From assembly GCA_003157175.1 (NCBI GenBank), contig PMIQ01000044.1, forward strand, positions 226 through 6,015: a stretch of 5,790 bases of DNA. Direction: 5' to 3'. This DNA comes from Chloroflexota bacterium. Lineage in GTDB: Bacteria > Chloroflexota > Limnocylindria > Limnocylindrales > CSP1-4. Positions 1-5,790 of this stretch are shown piece by piece. The first letter of the stretch is position 1. The number at the start of each line of letters is the position of its first letter. A program made the translations under genes and the position numbers. The notes under the pieces were generated by a model. That model did not search any database. It was given only the letters and a program-made list of their open reading frames with translations, and was not told the origin of the DNA.

Positions 1-863
<863 letters not shown>

Positions 864-892
864 CTACGGCCACTCGGGTCGCGCCCGGGGCC

Positions 893-916
893 GGTGTCGG
901 TGTCGGTGTCGGTGTC
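893..916. repeat. Four perfect tandem copies of a hexamer (GGTGTC on +) between groES and groEL
   Basis: Four uninterrupted GGTGTC units (GACACC in the groESL transcript) lie in the 87-bp gap between the groES stop and the groEL TTG, about 36 bp upstream of the groEL ribosome-binding site. The transcript segment is rich in A and C and probably unstructured. It is a short tandem repeat that could change copy number by slippage; any role in spacing or mRNA processing is speculation. Confidence 0.9.
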
Positions 917-929
917 GCCCGACTGACGC

Positions 930-1244
930 CTACGCCTCGACGATGGCCAGGATGTCCTTCTGGCTTACGATGAGGAGCTCCTCACCGTCTACCTTGAACT
1001 CGGTGCCGGCGTACTTGGAGTACAGGATCCGGTCGCCTTTCTTGACGTCCATCTTCTCGCGAGTGCCGTCGTCGAGAATCTTGCCGGGGCCGGCAGCGAG
1101 GATGATGCCCTCCTGCGGCTTCTCCTTGGCCGTGTCCGGCAGGACAATGCCGCTCTTGGTCATTTCATCTCGAGCGATCGGTTTGATGACGACGCGATCG
1201 CCGAGAGGCCGAAGCTTCTTGCTGGTCGCAGTGGCCGTTGCCAA
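930..1244 (-). CDS. groES: Co-chaperonin GroES (10 kDa), complete
   Basis: GroES forms the seven-subunit lid that caps the GroEL folding chamber in the cytosol. The 104-residue product has the usual family length. It shows [13 protein letters not shown] near residues 11-23 (first beta strands), the GroEL-binding mobile loop around [16 protein letters not shown] (27-42), the AAGPGK turn at 50-55, [15 protein letters not shown] at 70-84 and the C-terminal [15 protein letters not shown]. The start is called at TTG 1244-1242 because AGGAGG lies 9 nt upstream and homology begins about ten residues in. The open frame continues upstream to an ATG at 1277 and a GTG at 1421. The added residues are Arg/Pro-rich, have no ribosome-binding site and do not resemble GroES. 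It is first in the groES-groEL operon under a CIRCE-overlapped promoter. Confidence 0.97.
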   Translation of the reverse strand: MATATATSKKLRPLGDRVVIKPIARDEMTKSGIVLPDTAKEKPQEGIILAAGPGKILDDGTREKMDVKKGDRILYSKYAGTEFKVDGEELLIVSQKDILAIVEA

Positions 1245-1428
1245 CGCGCAATTCCTCCTGTGGACGGGCCGGCTCATGGCCGCCGTCGCGACTCCTGGAT
1301 GTGGTCCGTTTCGGGCGCCGATTGGTCGACGACGCCGCTTCTGCCTGAATGCTCCACCGGCGGGACTTCGGGCCGGGCGACTGCCGTAAACGACAGCGCC
1401 GCACCGTCTCCGATTTCCCACCGACGCA
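1245..1428 (-). other. Long groES 5' leader, containing a 51-codon ATG ORF
   Basis: About 184 nt separate the CIRCE operator from the groES TTG, so the predicted transcript has a leader of roughly 200 nt. The leader carries the groES ribosome-binding site at 1254-1259. In another frame it holds an ATG ORF from 1429 to 1274: 51 codons, beginning [10 protein letters not shown], ending in TGA 29 nt before the groES start. Its ATG overlaps the last base of CIRCE and has no Shine-Dalgarno sequence. About 72% of its codons end in G or C, which does not clearly mark it as coding. I recognise no family and no named RNA element, so it may be untranslated leader only. Confidence 0.45.
1254..1259 (-). 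promoter_or_regulatory. groES Shine-Dalgarno site (AGGAGG) that decides the TTG start
   Basis: AGGAGG on the minus strand lies 9 nt before TTG 1244-1242. It would sit inside the reading frame if translation began at the upstream ATG (1277) or GTG (1421). This argues strongly for the TTG start and the 104-residue GroES. Confidence 0.85.
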
Positions 1429-1455
1429 TTAGCACTCTACCGATGAGAGTGCTAA
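1429..1455 (-). promoter_or_regulatory. CIRCE operator (HrcA-binding heat-shock element), perfect copy
   Basis: The sequence is TTAGCACTC, a 9-nt spacer, then GAGTGCTAA, an exact match to the CIRCE consensus with both arms intact. CIRCE is bound by the repressor HrcA, which loses activity on heat shock and is reactivated by GroEL, so groESL is expected to be autoregulated. The element lies directly downstream of the -10 box and covers the expected transcription start. In the mRNA the same repeat can form a 9-bp hairpin at the 5' end. The hrcA gene is not in this window. Confidence 0.98.
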
Positions 1456-1456
1456 C

Positions 1457-1485
1457 AGCCTAACCAGGGCCGGTTGGACTGTCAA
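1457..1485 (-). promoter_or_regulatory. groESL promoter, housekeeping sigma type
   Basis: Reading the minus strand, a perfect -35 box TTGACA (1485-1480) is followed by a 17-bp spacer and the -10 box TAGGCT (1462-1457), which matches TATAAT at the first, second and last positions. The predicted start near 1450 falls inside CIRCE, so HrcA binding would block initiation. The ideal spacing, perfect -35 and operator overlap make this the likely groESL promoter. Confidence 0.88.
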
Positions 1486-1531
1486 GCGCCGCGGCTCCGC
1501 CGCTCGTCACGCCCCGGCGCCCCATCCGAAC

Positions 1532-2335
1532 ATGTCCGGCCCCTCATCTGCCATCCTGTGCCCCGTGAGCGAGATAGACCTGCCCGACCACGTCCGCCGG
1601 AACCGCGCCGTCTGGGATCGCTGGGCTCCCGAGTGGGTCGCACCCGGCGAACGCAACTGGAACGACGCCGAGGCGAGCTGGGGCGTCTGGCGCATGCCCG
1701 AATCCGAGCTTCGAATGATCGAGGGCGTTGCCGGGCTGGACGTCATCGAGCTGGGCTGCGGCACTGCCTACGTCTCGGCCTGGCTGGCCCGCAGCGGCGC
1801 TCATCCTGTCGCCATCGACGTATCGCCTCAACAGCTCGGGACGGCCCGCCGTCTTCAAGGCGAGCACGGTCTGGAGTTCCCGCTGCTTTTGGGGAGCGCA
1901 GAATCCGTGCCCCTGCCCGACGCCGGTTTCGATCTCGCGATTTCCGAGTACGGCGCCTCGATCTGGGCGGACCCATACCGCTGGATCCCGGAGGCGGCTC
2001 GTCTCCTGAGGCCCGGCGGTCGGCTCGAGTTCCTCGTCAACGGCTATCTGCAGATGCTGTGCGAGCCGGACGAGGAGAACGTCCCGGCGACAGATCGACT
2101 GCTGCGCGACCAGTTCGGGTCGTACCGGTTCGAATGGTCGAGCGACGAATCGGTCGAGTTCCACCTCGCCCACGGCGAGATGATCGGGCTCCTGCACGCC
2201 AGCGGGTTCGAGGTCGAGGACCTGATCGAGATCCAGGCGCCGCCCGGCGCGACCACTCGCCACGCCTACGTCACCGCGGAGTGGGCCCGCCGGTGGCCCA
2301 GCGAAGAGGTCTGGAAGGCCAGGAAGCGGACCTAG
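1532..2335 (+). CDS. Class I SAM-dependent methyltransferase (Methyltransf_11-like), substrate unknown
   Basis: The 267-residue product has a Rossmann-type methyltransferase fold. Motif I is VIELGCGTAYVSAWLA near residues 71-86 (SAM-binding glycine loop ELGCGT). AIDVSP at 94-99 supplies the acidic residue expected to hold the SAM ribose. GSAESVPLPDAGFDLAISEY at 121-140 covers motifs II-III, and LLRPGGRLEFLV at 158-169 is the post-motif strand. The N-terminal VRRNRAVWDRWAPEWVAPGE resembles many uncharacterised single-domain methyltransferases, and there is no signal peptide or membrane segment, so it is probably cytosolic. The C-terminal third, with EFHLAHGEMIGLLHASGFEVE, may help bind substrate. 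The start is uncertain: the ATG at 1532 and an in-frame GTG at 1565 (256 residues) both lack a clear ribosome-binding site. It diverges from groES and stands alone on its strand, so its context gives no substrate. Small-molecule methylation is a guess from the family. Confidence 0.9.
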   Translation: MSGPSSAILCPVSEIDLPDHVRRNRAVWDRWAPEWVAPGERNWNDAEASWGVWRMPESELRMIEGVAGLDVIELGCGTAYVSAWLARSGAHPVAIDVSPQQLGTARRLQGEHGLEFPLLLGSAESVPLPDAGFDLAISEYGASIWADPYRWIPEAARLLRPGGRLEFLVNGYLQMLCEPDEENVPATDRLLRDQFGSYRFEWSSDESVEFHLAHGEMIGLLHASGFEVEDLIEIQAPPGATTRHAYVTAEWARRWPSEEVWKARKRT

Positions 2336-2377
2336 CGGCCGCGGCCCGGCACGGCGTCCGAGACGGCCCGGGAATCG

Positions 2378-2409
2378 CGAAACGGGCGGCTGGTGTGCCG
2401 CCCGTTTCG
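2378..2409. terminator. Perfect 13-bp hairpin between convergent genes, probable two-way terminator
   Basis: The arms CGAAACGGGCGGC and GCCGCCCGTTTCG pair without mismatch around a 6-nt loop. The hairpin lies 42 bp after the methyltransferase stop and 18 bp after the pilin stop, exactly where two convergent genes need a shared terminator. There is no long T run on either side; only the TTT and AAA inside the arms contribute. It may therefore terminate weakly on its own or act as a 3' stability structure. Confidence 0.75.
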
Positions 2410-2427
2410 GCCTGCTGGTCCTGGACT

Positions 2428-2568
2428 CTAGAGCGAGTTGCCGATACTGCTCAGGATCGTGTCGATCTGGCCACTCAGGAAAAGCAGCGAGGTGATCGCC
2501 AGAATCGCGATGAGCGCCAGGATCAGCGCGTATTCCGCCAGGCCCTGGCCACGAGATGAAAGGTGCAC
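2428..2568 (-). CDS. Flp-type (type IVb) pilin precursor, 46 residues
   Basis: Flp pilins are tiny prepilins cleaved by a dedicated prepilin peptidase, inserted in the membrane and assembled by Tad-type secretion machinery into adhesive fibres. The product starts MHLSSRG and then QGLAEYALIL. The predicted cut after Gly7 leaves Glu at mature position 5 and Tyr at 6, the family signature. A hydrophobic segment (ALILALIAILAITSLLFL, 14-31) follows, then a short polar tail ending SSIGNSL. The mature length of about 39 residues is low even for Flp pilins. The start is GTG 2568-2566, because GGAGGT sits 6 nt upstream. An ATG at 2628 would give a 66-residue form with a Gly/Pro-rich extension that lacks a ribosome-binding site and is atypical as a leader. 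No tad, cpa or prepilin peptidase gene is in the window, so this is a solitary copy and its assembly apparatus must be elsewhere if it is functional. Confidence 0.88.
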   Translation of the reverse strand: MHLSSRGQGLAEYALILALIAILAITSLLFLSGQIDTILSSIGNSL

Positions 2569-2575
2569 GGGTCTA

Positions 2576-2609
2576 CCTCCGGGCAAATAACGTCCCCCTG
2601 GGACGGAGG
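2576..2609 (-). promoter_or_regulatory. Pilin ribosome-binding site and a leader hairpin that could hide it
   Basis: The pilin Shine-Dalgarno GGAGG(T) is at 2580-2575 on the minus strand. Just upstream in the transcript are CCTCC (2609-2605), able to pair with it fully, then GTCCC (2604-2600) and GGGAC (2596-2592), which form an inner stem with a 3-nt loop. The fold would be a two-part stem with an 11-nt bulge (GTTATTTGCCC) on the 3' side that covers the ribosome-binding site. A weak -10-like TATTCT at 2616-2611 would start the transcript near this stem, but it has no good -35. The pairing is visible in the sequence; control of translation is inference. Confidence 0.45.
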
Positions 2610-2664
2610 GAGAATATGACCAGCCCATCGTACGGCATCGGTACTAGCCCGCATAGGCCGAAAT

Positions 2665-2679
2665 GCACCAGAGTGGTGC
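2665..2679. repeat. Short inverted repeat GCACCA-GAG-TGGTGC upstream of the pilin gene
   Basis: Perfect 6-bp arms around a 3-nt centre lie about 97 bp upstream of the pilin GTG start and 85 bp beyond the end of the DinB-like gene. It could be a repressor or activator half-site pair for the pilin promoter, or a small hairpin in read-through RNA. No known operator matches it, and arms of this length can arise by chance in G+C-rich DNA. Confidence 0.4.
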
Positions 2680-2725
2680 GCGCCGTCCACACATCGAGCG
2701 GCCGCATCGGCCGGAGCGACGCCTG

Positions 2726-2761
2726 AAAAGGGCGGCCCGGGTGGTGCCGGACCGGCCCGCC
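2726..2761 (-). terminator. Possible intrinsic terminator after the DinB-like gene
   Basis: On the minus strand, directly after the DinB-like stop, GGCGGGCC and GGGCCGCC can pair with one mismatch (five pairs, a G-G mismatch, two more pairs) and are followed by CCTTTT. The loop is long and may fold further, so the stem is imperfect. Position and T run suggest the end of the metG-tatD-DinB transcript, separating it from the pilin gene. Confidence 0.45.
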
Positions 2762-2763
2762 AG

Positions 2764-4185
2764 TCATGCCCCGCGGTGCGCGGCGATTACCTTCTGCAGC
2801 TCTTCGAGATGCTCCAGGCGGTGGATCGAGCGGTCGAGGAGCGCCGGTCGATCGGCCAGGACGGCCTCGACCGGGGCCGTCTCAGGCAGGCCCGCTATCA
2901 GGCGATCGACCGCCTGGGCCGCCTCCAGCGTCTCGGCCATGGCCGCCTCCGGCGAGCTCGACGCAAACGCGAGCCAGGTAGGCGGAAGACCGTCGTTGAT
3001 GAGATCGGCCAGCTCGTGCGGCAGGAAGGTCGGCTGCCCACCGGGTTCGGCCGCAACGGCCGCTCGCCATCGTGCCTCGAGGAAGCGGTCCCAGAACGCT
3101 AGGTGCCCGAGCGTCTGGCCGACGGTCCATGAGCCTTCGCCGGAGGACAGAGCCAGATCCGCCGCCGAAAGACCGCCCACGAACTCGCGCAGCCGAGCCA
3201 GGCTCGCCTCGTTGCGGGCGTCGAACGAGCGATCGACCGGCGCCGCCGCGGGACGGCCTGCGGCAAGCGCCCGCTCCACCTGCTCGATGTGCGCCTCGCG
3301 ATGAGTCCAGCGCCCGACGAGGTTGGGCTTCTCGGCGAGCAACGAATCCGGCAGGCTATCCGCCAGCGACTCGATGATCGCGTCGACCGCCGCGGCGGCG
3401 GCGAGGGTCTCCCGGCCGATGGCCGCACCCAATCGCCCGGACCAGGCATCCACCATTTCCGCCAGGGGCGGGTTCAGGCCATCGAGCAGCGCGTATGGGA
3501 TCTGGAATGGATCCGGGGGCTCGCCTTCGTCAGCGGCCGCCTGAGCCGCTCTCCAGCGCGCCGCGGTTGAGCGATCCCAGAACGCCACATGAGCCAGGGC
3601 CTGGGCAACGGTCCAACCGCCCTCTTCGGTGATCAACGCCATGTCCGACTCGCGCAGGCATTCCACTATTGAGGCGAGGCGTTGCCGGCTGGCGGCATTC
3701 CGCGCCACGAAACTTCGGTCAACGGCCCTGGGGGCAACGATCCCGAGCGCCCGCTCGATCTGGTCGAGGTGCTCGCCGCGGTGGCGATGGCGGTTCAGCA
3801 GATAGGCGCTGGGCGTACCCGCCAGGGCCTCGACGGTCGCGTCCGGGGCGCCGGCGATGAGTGCGTCGAGCTCCGTCGCCGCCTCGAGCGCCAGGGCCAC
3901 GATCCGACCTGAGCCGATGCCCGCCCAGTATGGGTCGAGCGCGGCGTTGGCCAGGTGCTCGGCCGCGATGACCGACTCGTCCTGGGCGGACCACCGCCCG
4001 GCTAGCATCTCCGTCCAGCGAGCGGCTTGCCAGCGATCCCAGAAGCCCGTGTGCGTCAGGGCCGAAGCCACGGTCCAGCCGCCGCCCAGGTCGACCGCCA
4101 GTTGAGCCGGCGTCAGAGTCGCGACGAGGCGGGCAAGCCGCGCTCGCGCCTGGTCGTTGGCGTGCTGGAAGCTCCGGTCCGTCAT
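2764..4185 (-). CDS. Triple-domain DinB-like protein (three tandem DinB/maleylpyruvate isomerase N-terminal-like domains)
   Basis: The 473-residue product contains the same roughly 155-residue unit three times. Each unit opens with DRSF followed by an Asn-containing helix (residues 3, 156, 318), then a GWTV or SWTV turn (Trp 37, 191, 353), a His before a [G/A]FWDR box (His 45, 199, 361), and ends in a helix with His-Arg-x-x-His (His 135/139, 295/299, 455/459). DinB-fold proteins are four-helix bundles that typically bind a divalent metal through three histidines in these places; all three units keep all three, so all could be active. Relatives include thiol-dependent S-transferases and isomerases, but many are uncharacterised and no substrate can be named here. 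Usual DinB proteins have one domain and often dimerise. There is no signal peptide or membrane segment. The start ATG has GAGGAG 5 nt upstream. It follows tatD by 57 bp and probably shares its transcript. Confidence 0.9.
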   Translation of the reverse strand: MTDRSFQHANDQARARLARLVATLTPAQLAVDLGGGWTVASALTHTGFWDRWQAARWTEMLAGRWSAQDESVIAAEHLANAALDPYWAGIGSGRIVALALEAATELDALIAGAPDATVEALAGTPSAYLLNRHRHRGEHLDQIERALGIVAPRAVDRSFVARNAASRQRLASIVECLRESDMALITEEGGWTVAQALAHVAFWDRSTAARWRAAQAAADEGEPPDPFQIPYALLDGLNPPLAEMVDAWSGRLGAAIGRETLAAAAAVDAIIESLADSLPDSLLAEKPNLVGRWTHREAHIEQVERALAAGRPAAAPVDRSFDARNEASLARLREFVGGLSAADLALSSGEGSWTVGQTLGHLAFWDRFLEARWRAAVAAEPGGQPTFLPHELADLINDGLPPTWLAFASSSPEAAMAETLEAAQAVDRLIAGLPETAPVEAVLADRPALLDRSIHRLEHLEELQKVIAAHRGA

Positions 4186-4242
4186 GGCGTCTCCTCGATA
4201 GCTATCATCCCGCGGTCCGCGCCGCTGGCCTGGCGCCTGCCC

Positions 4243-5094
4243 TCAGCCCGGGGAGGGGCGCCGGAAAGTGGCGTCGTACGCGGCGACGAGGCCCGACCCA
4301 ATGCTATCGGGGCTCTGGCCGCGCTGCTGCGCGAGCCACTCCCCGGTGACGCGGACCCACGGCGGCGAATTGCGCCGGCCCCCGAAGCCGGGCACGGAGC
4401 CACGCGGAACGCCGGGTGGCGCGAGATACGGAGAGTCGGTCTCGATCAGCAGCCGCTCCCCGGGGACCAGCCGGGCGACGTCCGCGGACGCCTCCTCTCC
4501 GCGACGGAAGACCAGGCCGCTGAACGAGACGGCGAGCCCAAGTTCCAGCGCGGCTGCGGCGTAGTCGACGGGGCCCGAGAAGGAGTGCAGCAGCGCGGGC
4601 GGGCGGGTGCCGAATGCCACCGCAGAGGGCGATCCCCCGAAGCCGGCCGCACGCAACTCGGACAGAAGCGCGTCCTGGGCGTCACGTTGCCCCGCCGCGG
4701 ACCGGCAATGCAGGATCGCCGGCTTGCCGGTGTCCAGGGCCAGGCGCAGGTGACGCCGCAGGTTGGCGAGCTGCTCTTCCTGCGGGGAGTGCATGCGGTC
4801 GAAGTCGAGGCCAGTCTCCCCTATCGCCACGGCGCGCGGATCGGCGGCCAGATGGACGATCTCCGCCCAGTCGGCCTCGGAACAGGCCGAGGCGTCGTGC
4901 GGGTGGACGCCCACTGCCGCGTCGATCCTGGGATCGGCCAGCGCCATCGCCAGCGCCCGGGCGGACGACCCGGCGTCCCAACCGGGCACGAGCAGACGTT
5001 CGATCCCGGCATCGAAAGAGGCCTCGACTGTGGCCGCCCTGTCGGTCTCGAACGGGTCCGACTGGAGGTGGGCGTGGCTGTCGATCAAGCGCAT
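4243..5094 (-). CDS. tatD: TatD-family metal-dependent hydrolase (DNase)
   Basis: TatD proteins are TIM-barrel hydrolases of the amidohydrolase superfamily, with metal-dependent 3'-5' exonuclease activity shown for E. coli members and a proposed role in DNA repair. The 283-residue product keeps the whole metal site: DSHAHL with His7 and His9, GETGLDF with Glu93, ILHCR with His129, LLHSFSG with His170 and ETDSPYLAP with Asp220. GVHPHD at 62-67 is also typical. The length is slightly above the usual 255-265, mainly because the stretch between His129 and His170 is about 15 residues longer than common and includes a Gly/Ser/Pro-rich segment near 151-166. The motif usually written RRNEP reads RRNSP here. 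Translation starts at ATG 5094, 15 bp after the metG stop; the ribosome-binding site is weak, so coupling to metG translation is plausible. It is cytosolic, with no signal peptide. Confidence 0.95.
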   Translation of the reverse strand: MRLIDSHAHLQSDPFETDRAATVEASFDAGIERLLVPGWDAGSSARALAMALADPRIDAAVGVHPHDASACSEADWAEIVHLAADPRAVAIGETGLDFDRMHSPQEEQLANLRRHLRLALDTGKPAILHCRSAAGQRDAQDALLSELRAAGFGGSPSAVAFGTRPPALLHSFSGPVDYAAAALELGLAVSFSGLVFRRGEEASADVARLVPGERLLIETDSPYLAPPGVPRGSVPGFGGRRNSPPWVRVTGEWLAQQRGQSPDSIGSGLVAAYDATFRRPSPG

Positions 5095-5109
5095 CTCAGC
5101 CCGCCCGGG

Positions 5110-5790
5110 CTACCCGGCGGCCGGTGTCGCGGCCTCGGTCTCGATCCGCGGGAACAGCGGCTCGGCGGTGGCCACCCGACCGCCGGGAACGAAGCCGGCT
5201 CCCCACTCCAAGAGTGGAAGCACGCCGGGGCCGCCGTTGCCATCGGCACCATAGGGATACTCGTACCCGAGTTGTGCCAGGACCCTCGGCGCGGCTGTCG
5301 GCATGAACGGAGCCACGGCCAGGCCGATCAACCGACAGGCCTCGACGAGATCGCCCAGAACGTTGCGCAGGCGCTCGGCCTTGCCCTCGACACCGGCCTT
5401 CATCTCTTTGGCGAGAACCCACGGCTGCTCGAGGTCGACCTCGCGGTTGGCGGCGTCGACGAAACCCCACAATGCCGCCAACGCATCGCCGAGCTGGCAC
5501 GCTTCGAGCTTCTCTCGGTAGGCGGGCAACGCATGCATCGACGCCACTTGCAGGCTGCCGTGGCTGGGGGCCGGCCGCTCGCCGCCGAAATAGCGGTTGA
5601 CCATCGAGACGGTTCGGTTGACGAGGTTGCCGAAGTTGTTCGCCAGATCGGCGTTGTAGCGGCGAACGAAGGAATCCCACGACACGTCGGCATCCCGATC
5701 GAACGGCACCTCGCGCAGCGTCACGTACCGAGCGCCGTCGGCGCCGAGGGTGCGGACCACGTCCACCGGGTCGAGGAAGTTGCCCAGGCT
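5110..5790 (-). CDS. metG: Methionyl-tRNA synthetase, C-terminal 226 residues, 5' end beyond the right edge
   Basis: MetRS charges tRNA-Met with methionine in the cytosol. The first visible residues, SLGNFLDPVD, are the end of the KMSKS loop plus the usual LGN sequence, so the window edge cuts right after KMSK. Next come DGARYVTLREVPFDRDADVSW and NADLANNFGNLVNRT, the link into the helical anticodon-binding domain. QPWVLAKE near visible residues 122-129 is the conserved PW-x-L-x-K segment of that domain. The protein ends soon after EPLFPRIE, so it is a short form without the C-terminal tRNA-binding (Trbp111/EMAPII-like) domain found in some bacterial enzymes. The catalytic Rossmann domain with HIGH and the zinc knuckle lies outside. 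It leads the metG-tatD pair (15-bp gap), a common bacterial arrangement. Confidence 0.97.
   Translation of the reverse strand, partial: SLGNFLDPVDVVRTLGADGARYVTLREVPFDRDADVSWDSFVRRYNADLANNFGNLVNRTVSMVNRYFGGERPAPSHGSLQVASMHALPAYREKLEACQLGDALAALWGFVDAANREVDLEQPWVLAKEMKAGVEGKAERLRNVLGDLVEACRLIGLAVAPFMPTAAPRVLAQLGYEYPYGADGNGGPGVLPLLEWGAGFVPGGRVATAEPLFPRIETEAATPAAG

Noticed and set aside
930..1421. GroES with a 59-residue N-terminal extension (GTG start at 1421)
   Set aside because: The extension is Arg/Pro-rich and unlike any GroES, the GTG lacks a ribosome-binding site, and a strong SD lies inside the extended frame just before the TTG.
1474..2559. A 361-codon plus-strand ORF overlapping the methyltransferase in another frame
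   Set aside because: Its product is very Arg/Pro-rich, and it crosses the methyltransferase stop, the terminator hairpin and the pilin gene. The methyltransferase frame has clear motifs instead.
2611..2639. A sigma70 promoter for the pilin gene (TATTCT with a -35 near 2639-2634)
   Set aside because: The -10-like box is acceptable but the hexamer 17 bp upstream (GATGCC) hardly matches TTGACA, and there is no extended -10. It is mentioned only as a weak possibility.
2569..2691. A cyclic di-GMP (GEMM-type) riboswitch in the pilin leader
   Set aside because: GGGACG is present near the SD, but the conserved CGAAAG-type loop and receptor pieces of that class are not visible, so no known riboswitch can be called.
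2573..2767. A 64-codon minus-strand ORF whose ATG overlaps the DinB-like stop (ATGA)
   Set aside because: The overlap looks like coupling, but the ORF runs through the probable terminator and into the pilin leader, and its product shows no recognisable pattern and no SD of its own.
4197..4206. 10-bp palindrome GATAGCTATC just upstream of the DinB-like gene's SD
   Set aside because: It is perfect but short, with no spacing to a visible promoter and no match to an operator I know; chance occurrence is likely.
4219..4236. Small hairpin (GCGCC-8 nt-GGCGC) in the tatD to DinB-like gap as a terminator
   Set aside because: The stem is only 5 bp and no T run follows on the minus strand, so read-through from tatD is more likely.
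4614..5306. A 230-codon plus-strand ORF antisense to tatD and metG
   Set aside because: It is extremely Arg/Pro/Ser-rich and lies opposite two conserved genes; it is a shadow frame.

Overview
The window is about two-thirds G+C and gene-dense, and everything in it looks chromosomal and housekeeping-like. The organism appears to be a high-GC bacterium that uses HrcA/CIRCE heat-shock control and makes small Flp-type (type IVb) pilins. TTG and GTG starts are frequent: groES and groEL both begin with TTG, and the pilin begins with GTG. A Chloroflexota lineage would fit, and an actinobacterium is possible, but this is inference from gene style and not a phylogenetic result.

Left part (1-1485, minus strand): a groES-groEL operon. 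A sigma70-type promoter (TTGACA, 17 bp, TAGGCT) overlaps, at its expected start point, a perfect CIRCE operator. A leader of about 200 nt follows, then groES (complete, TTG start), an 87-bp gap carrying four exact copies of a hexamer, and the first 280 codons of groEL (TTG start), which runs off the left edge.

Middle (1532-2763): a plus-strand class I SAM-dependent methyltransferase gene diverges from groES. It converges on a very small minus-strand Flp pilin gene, and a perfect 13-bp hairpin between the two probably terminates both. The pilin's Shine-Dalgarno sequence can pair with a complementary CCTCC just upstream, so its translation may be controlled by mRNA folding.

Right part (2764-5790, minus strand): metG (C-terminal 226 residues, cut at the last residue of KMSKS), then tatD, then a 473-residue protein made of three complete tandem DinB-like domains. 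The gaps are 15 and 57 bp, so this is probably one transcription unit. It may end at a G+C-rich hairpin plus T run just after the DinB-like gene. The metG-tatD order is a familiar one in bacteria; the triple-DinB gene behind it is the unusual member.

I saw no mobile element, CRISPR array, tRNA or rRNA, and no convincing new multi-gene system. The best candidates for follow-up are the triplicated DinB-like protein, the pilin leader fold and the long groES leader with its 51-codon ORF.
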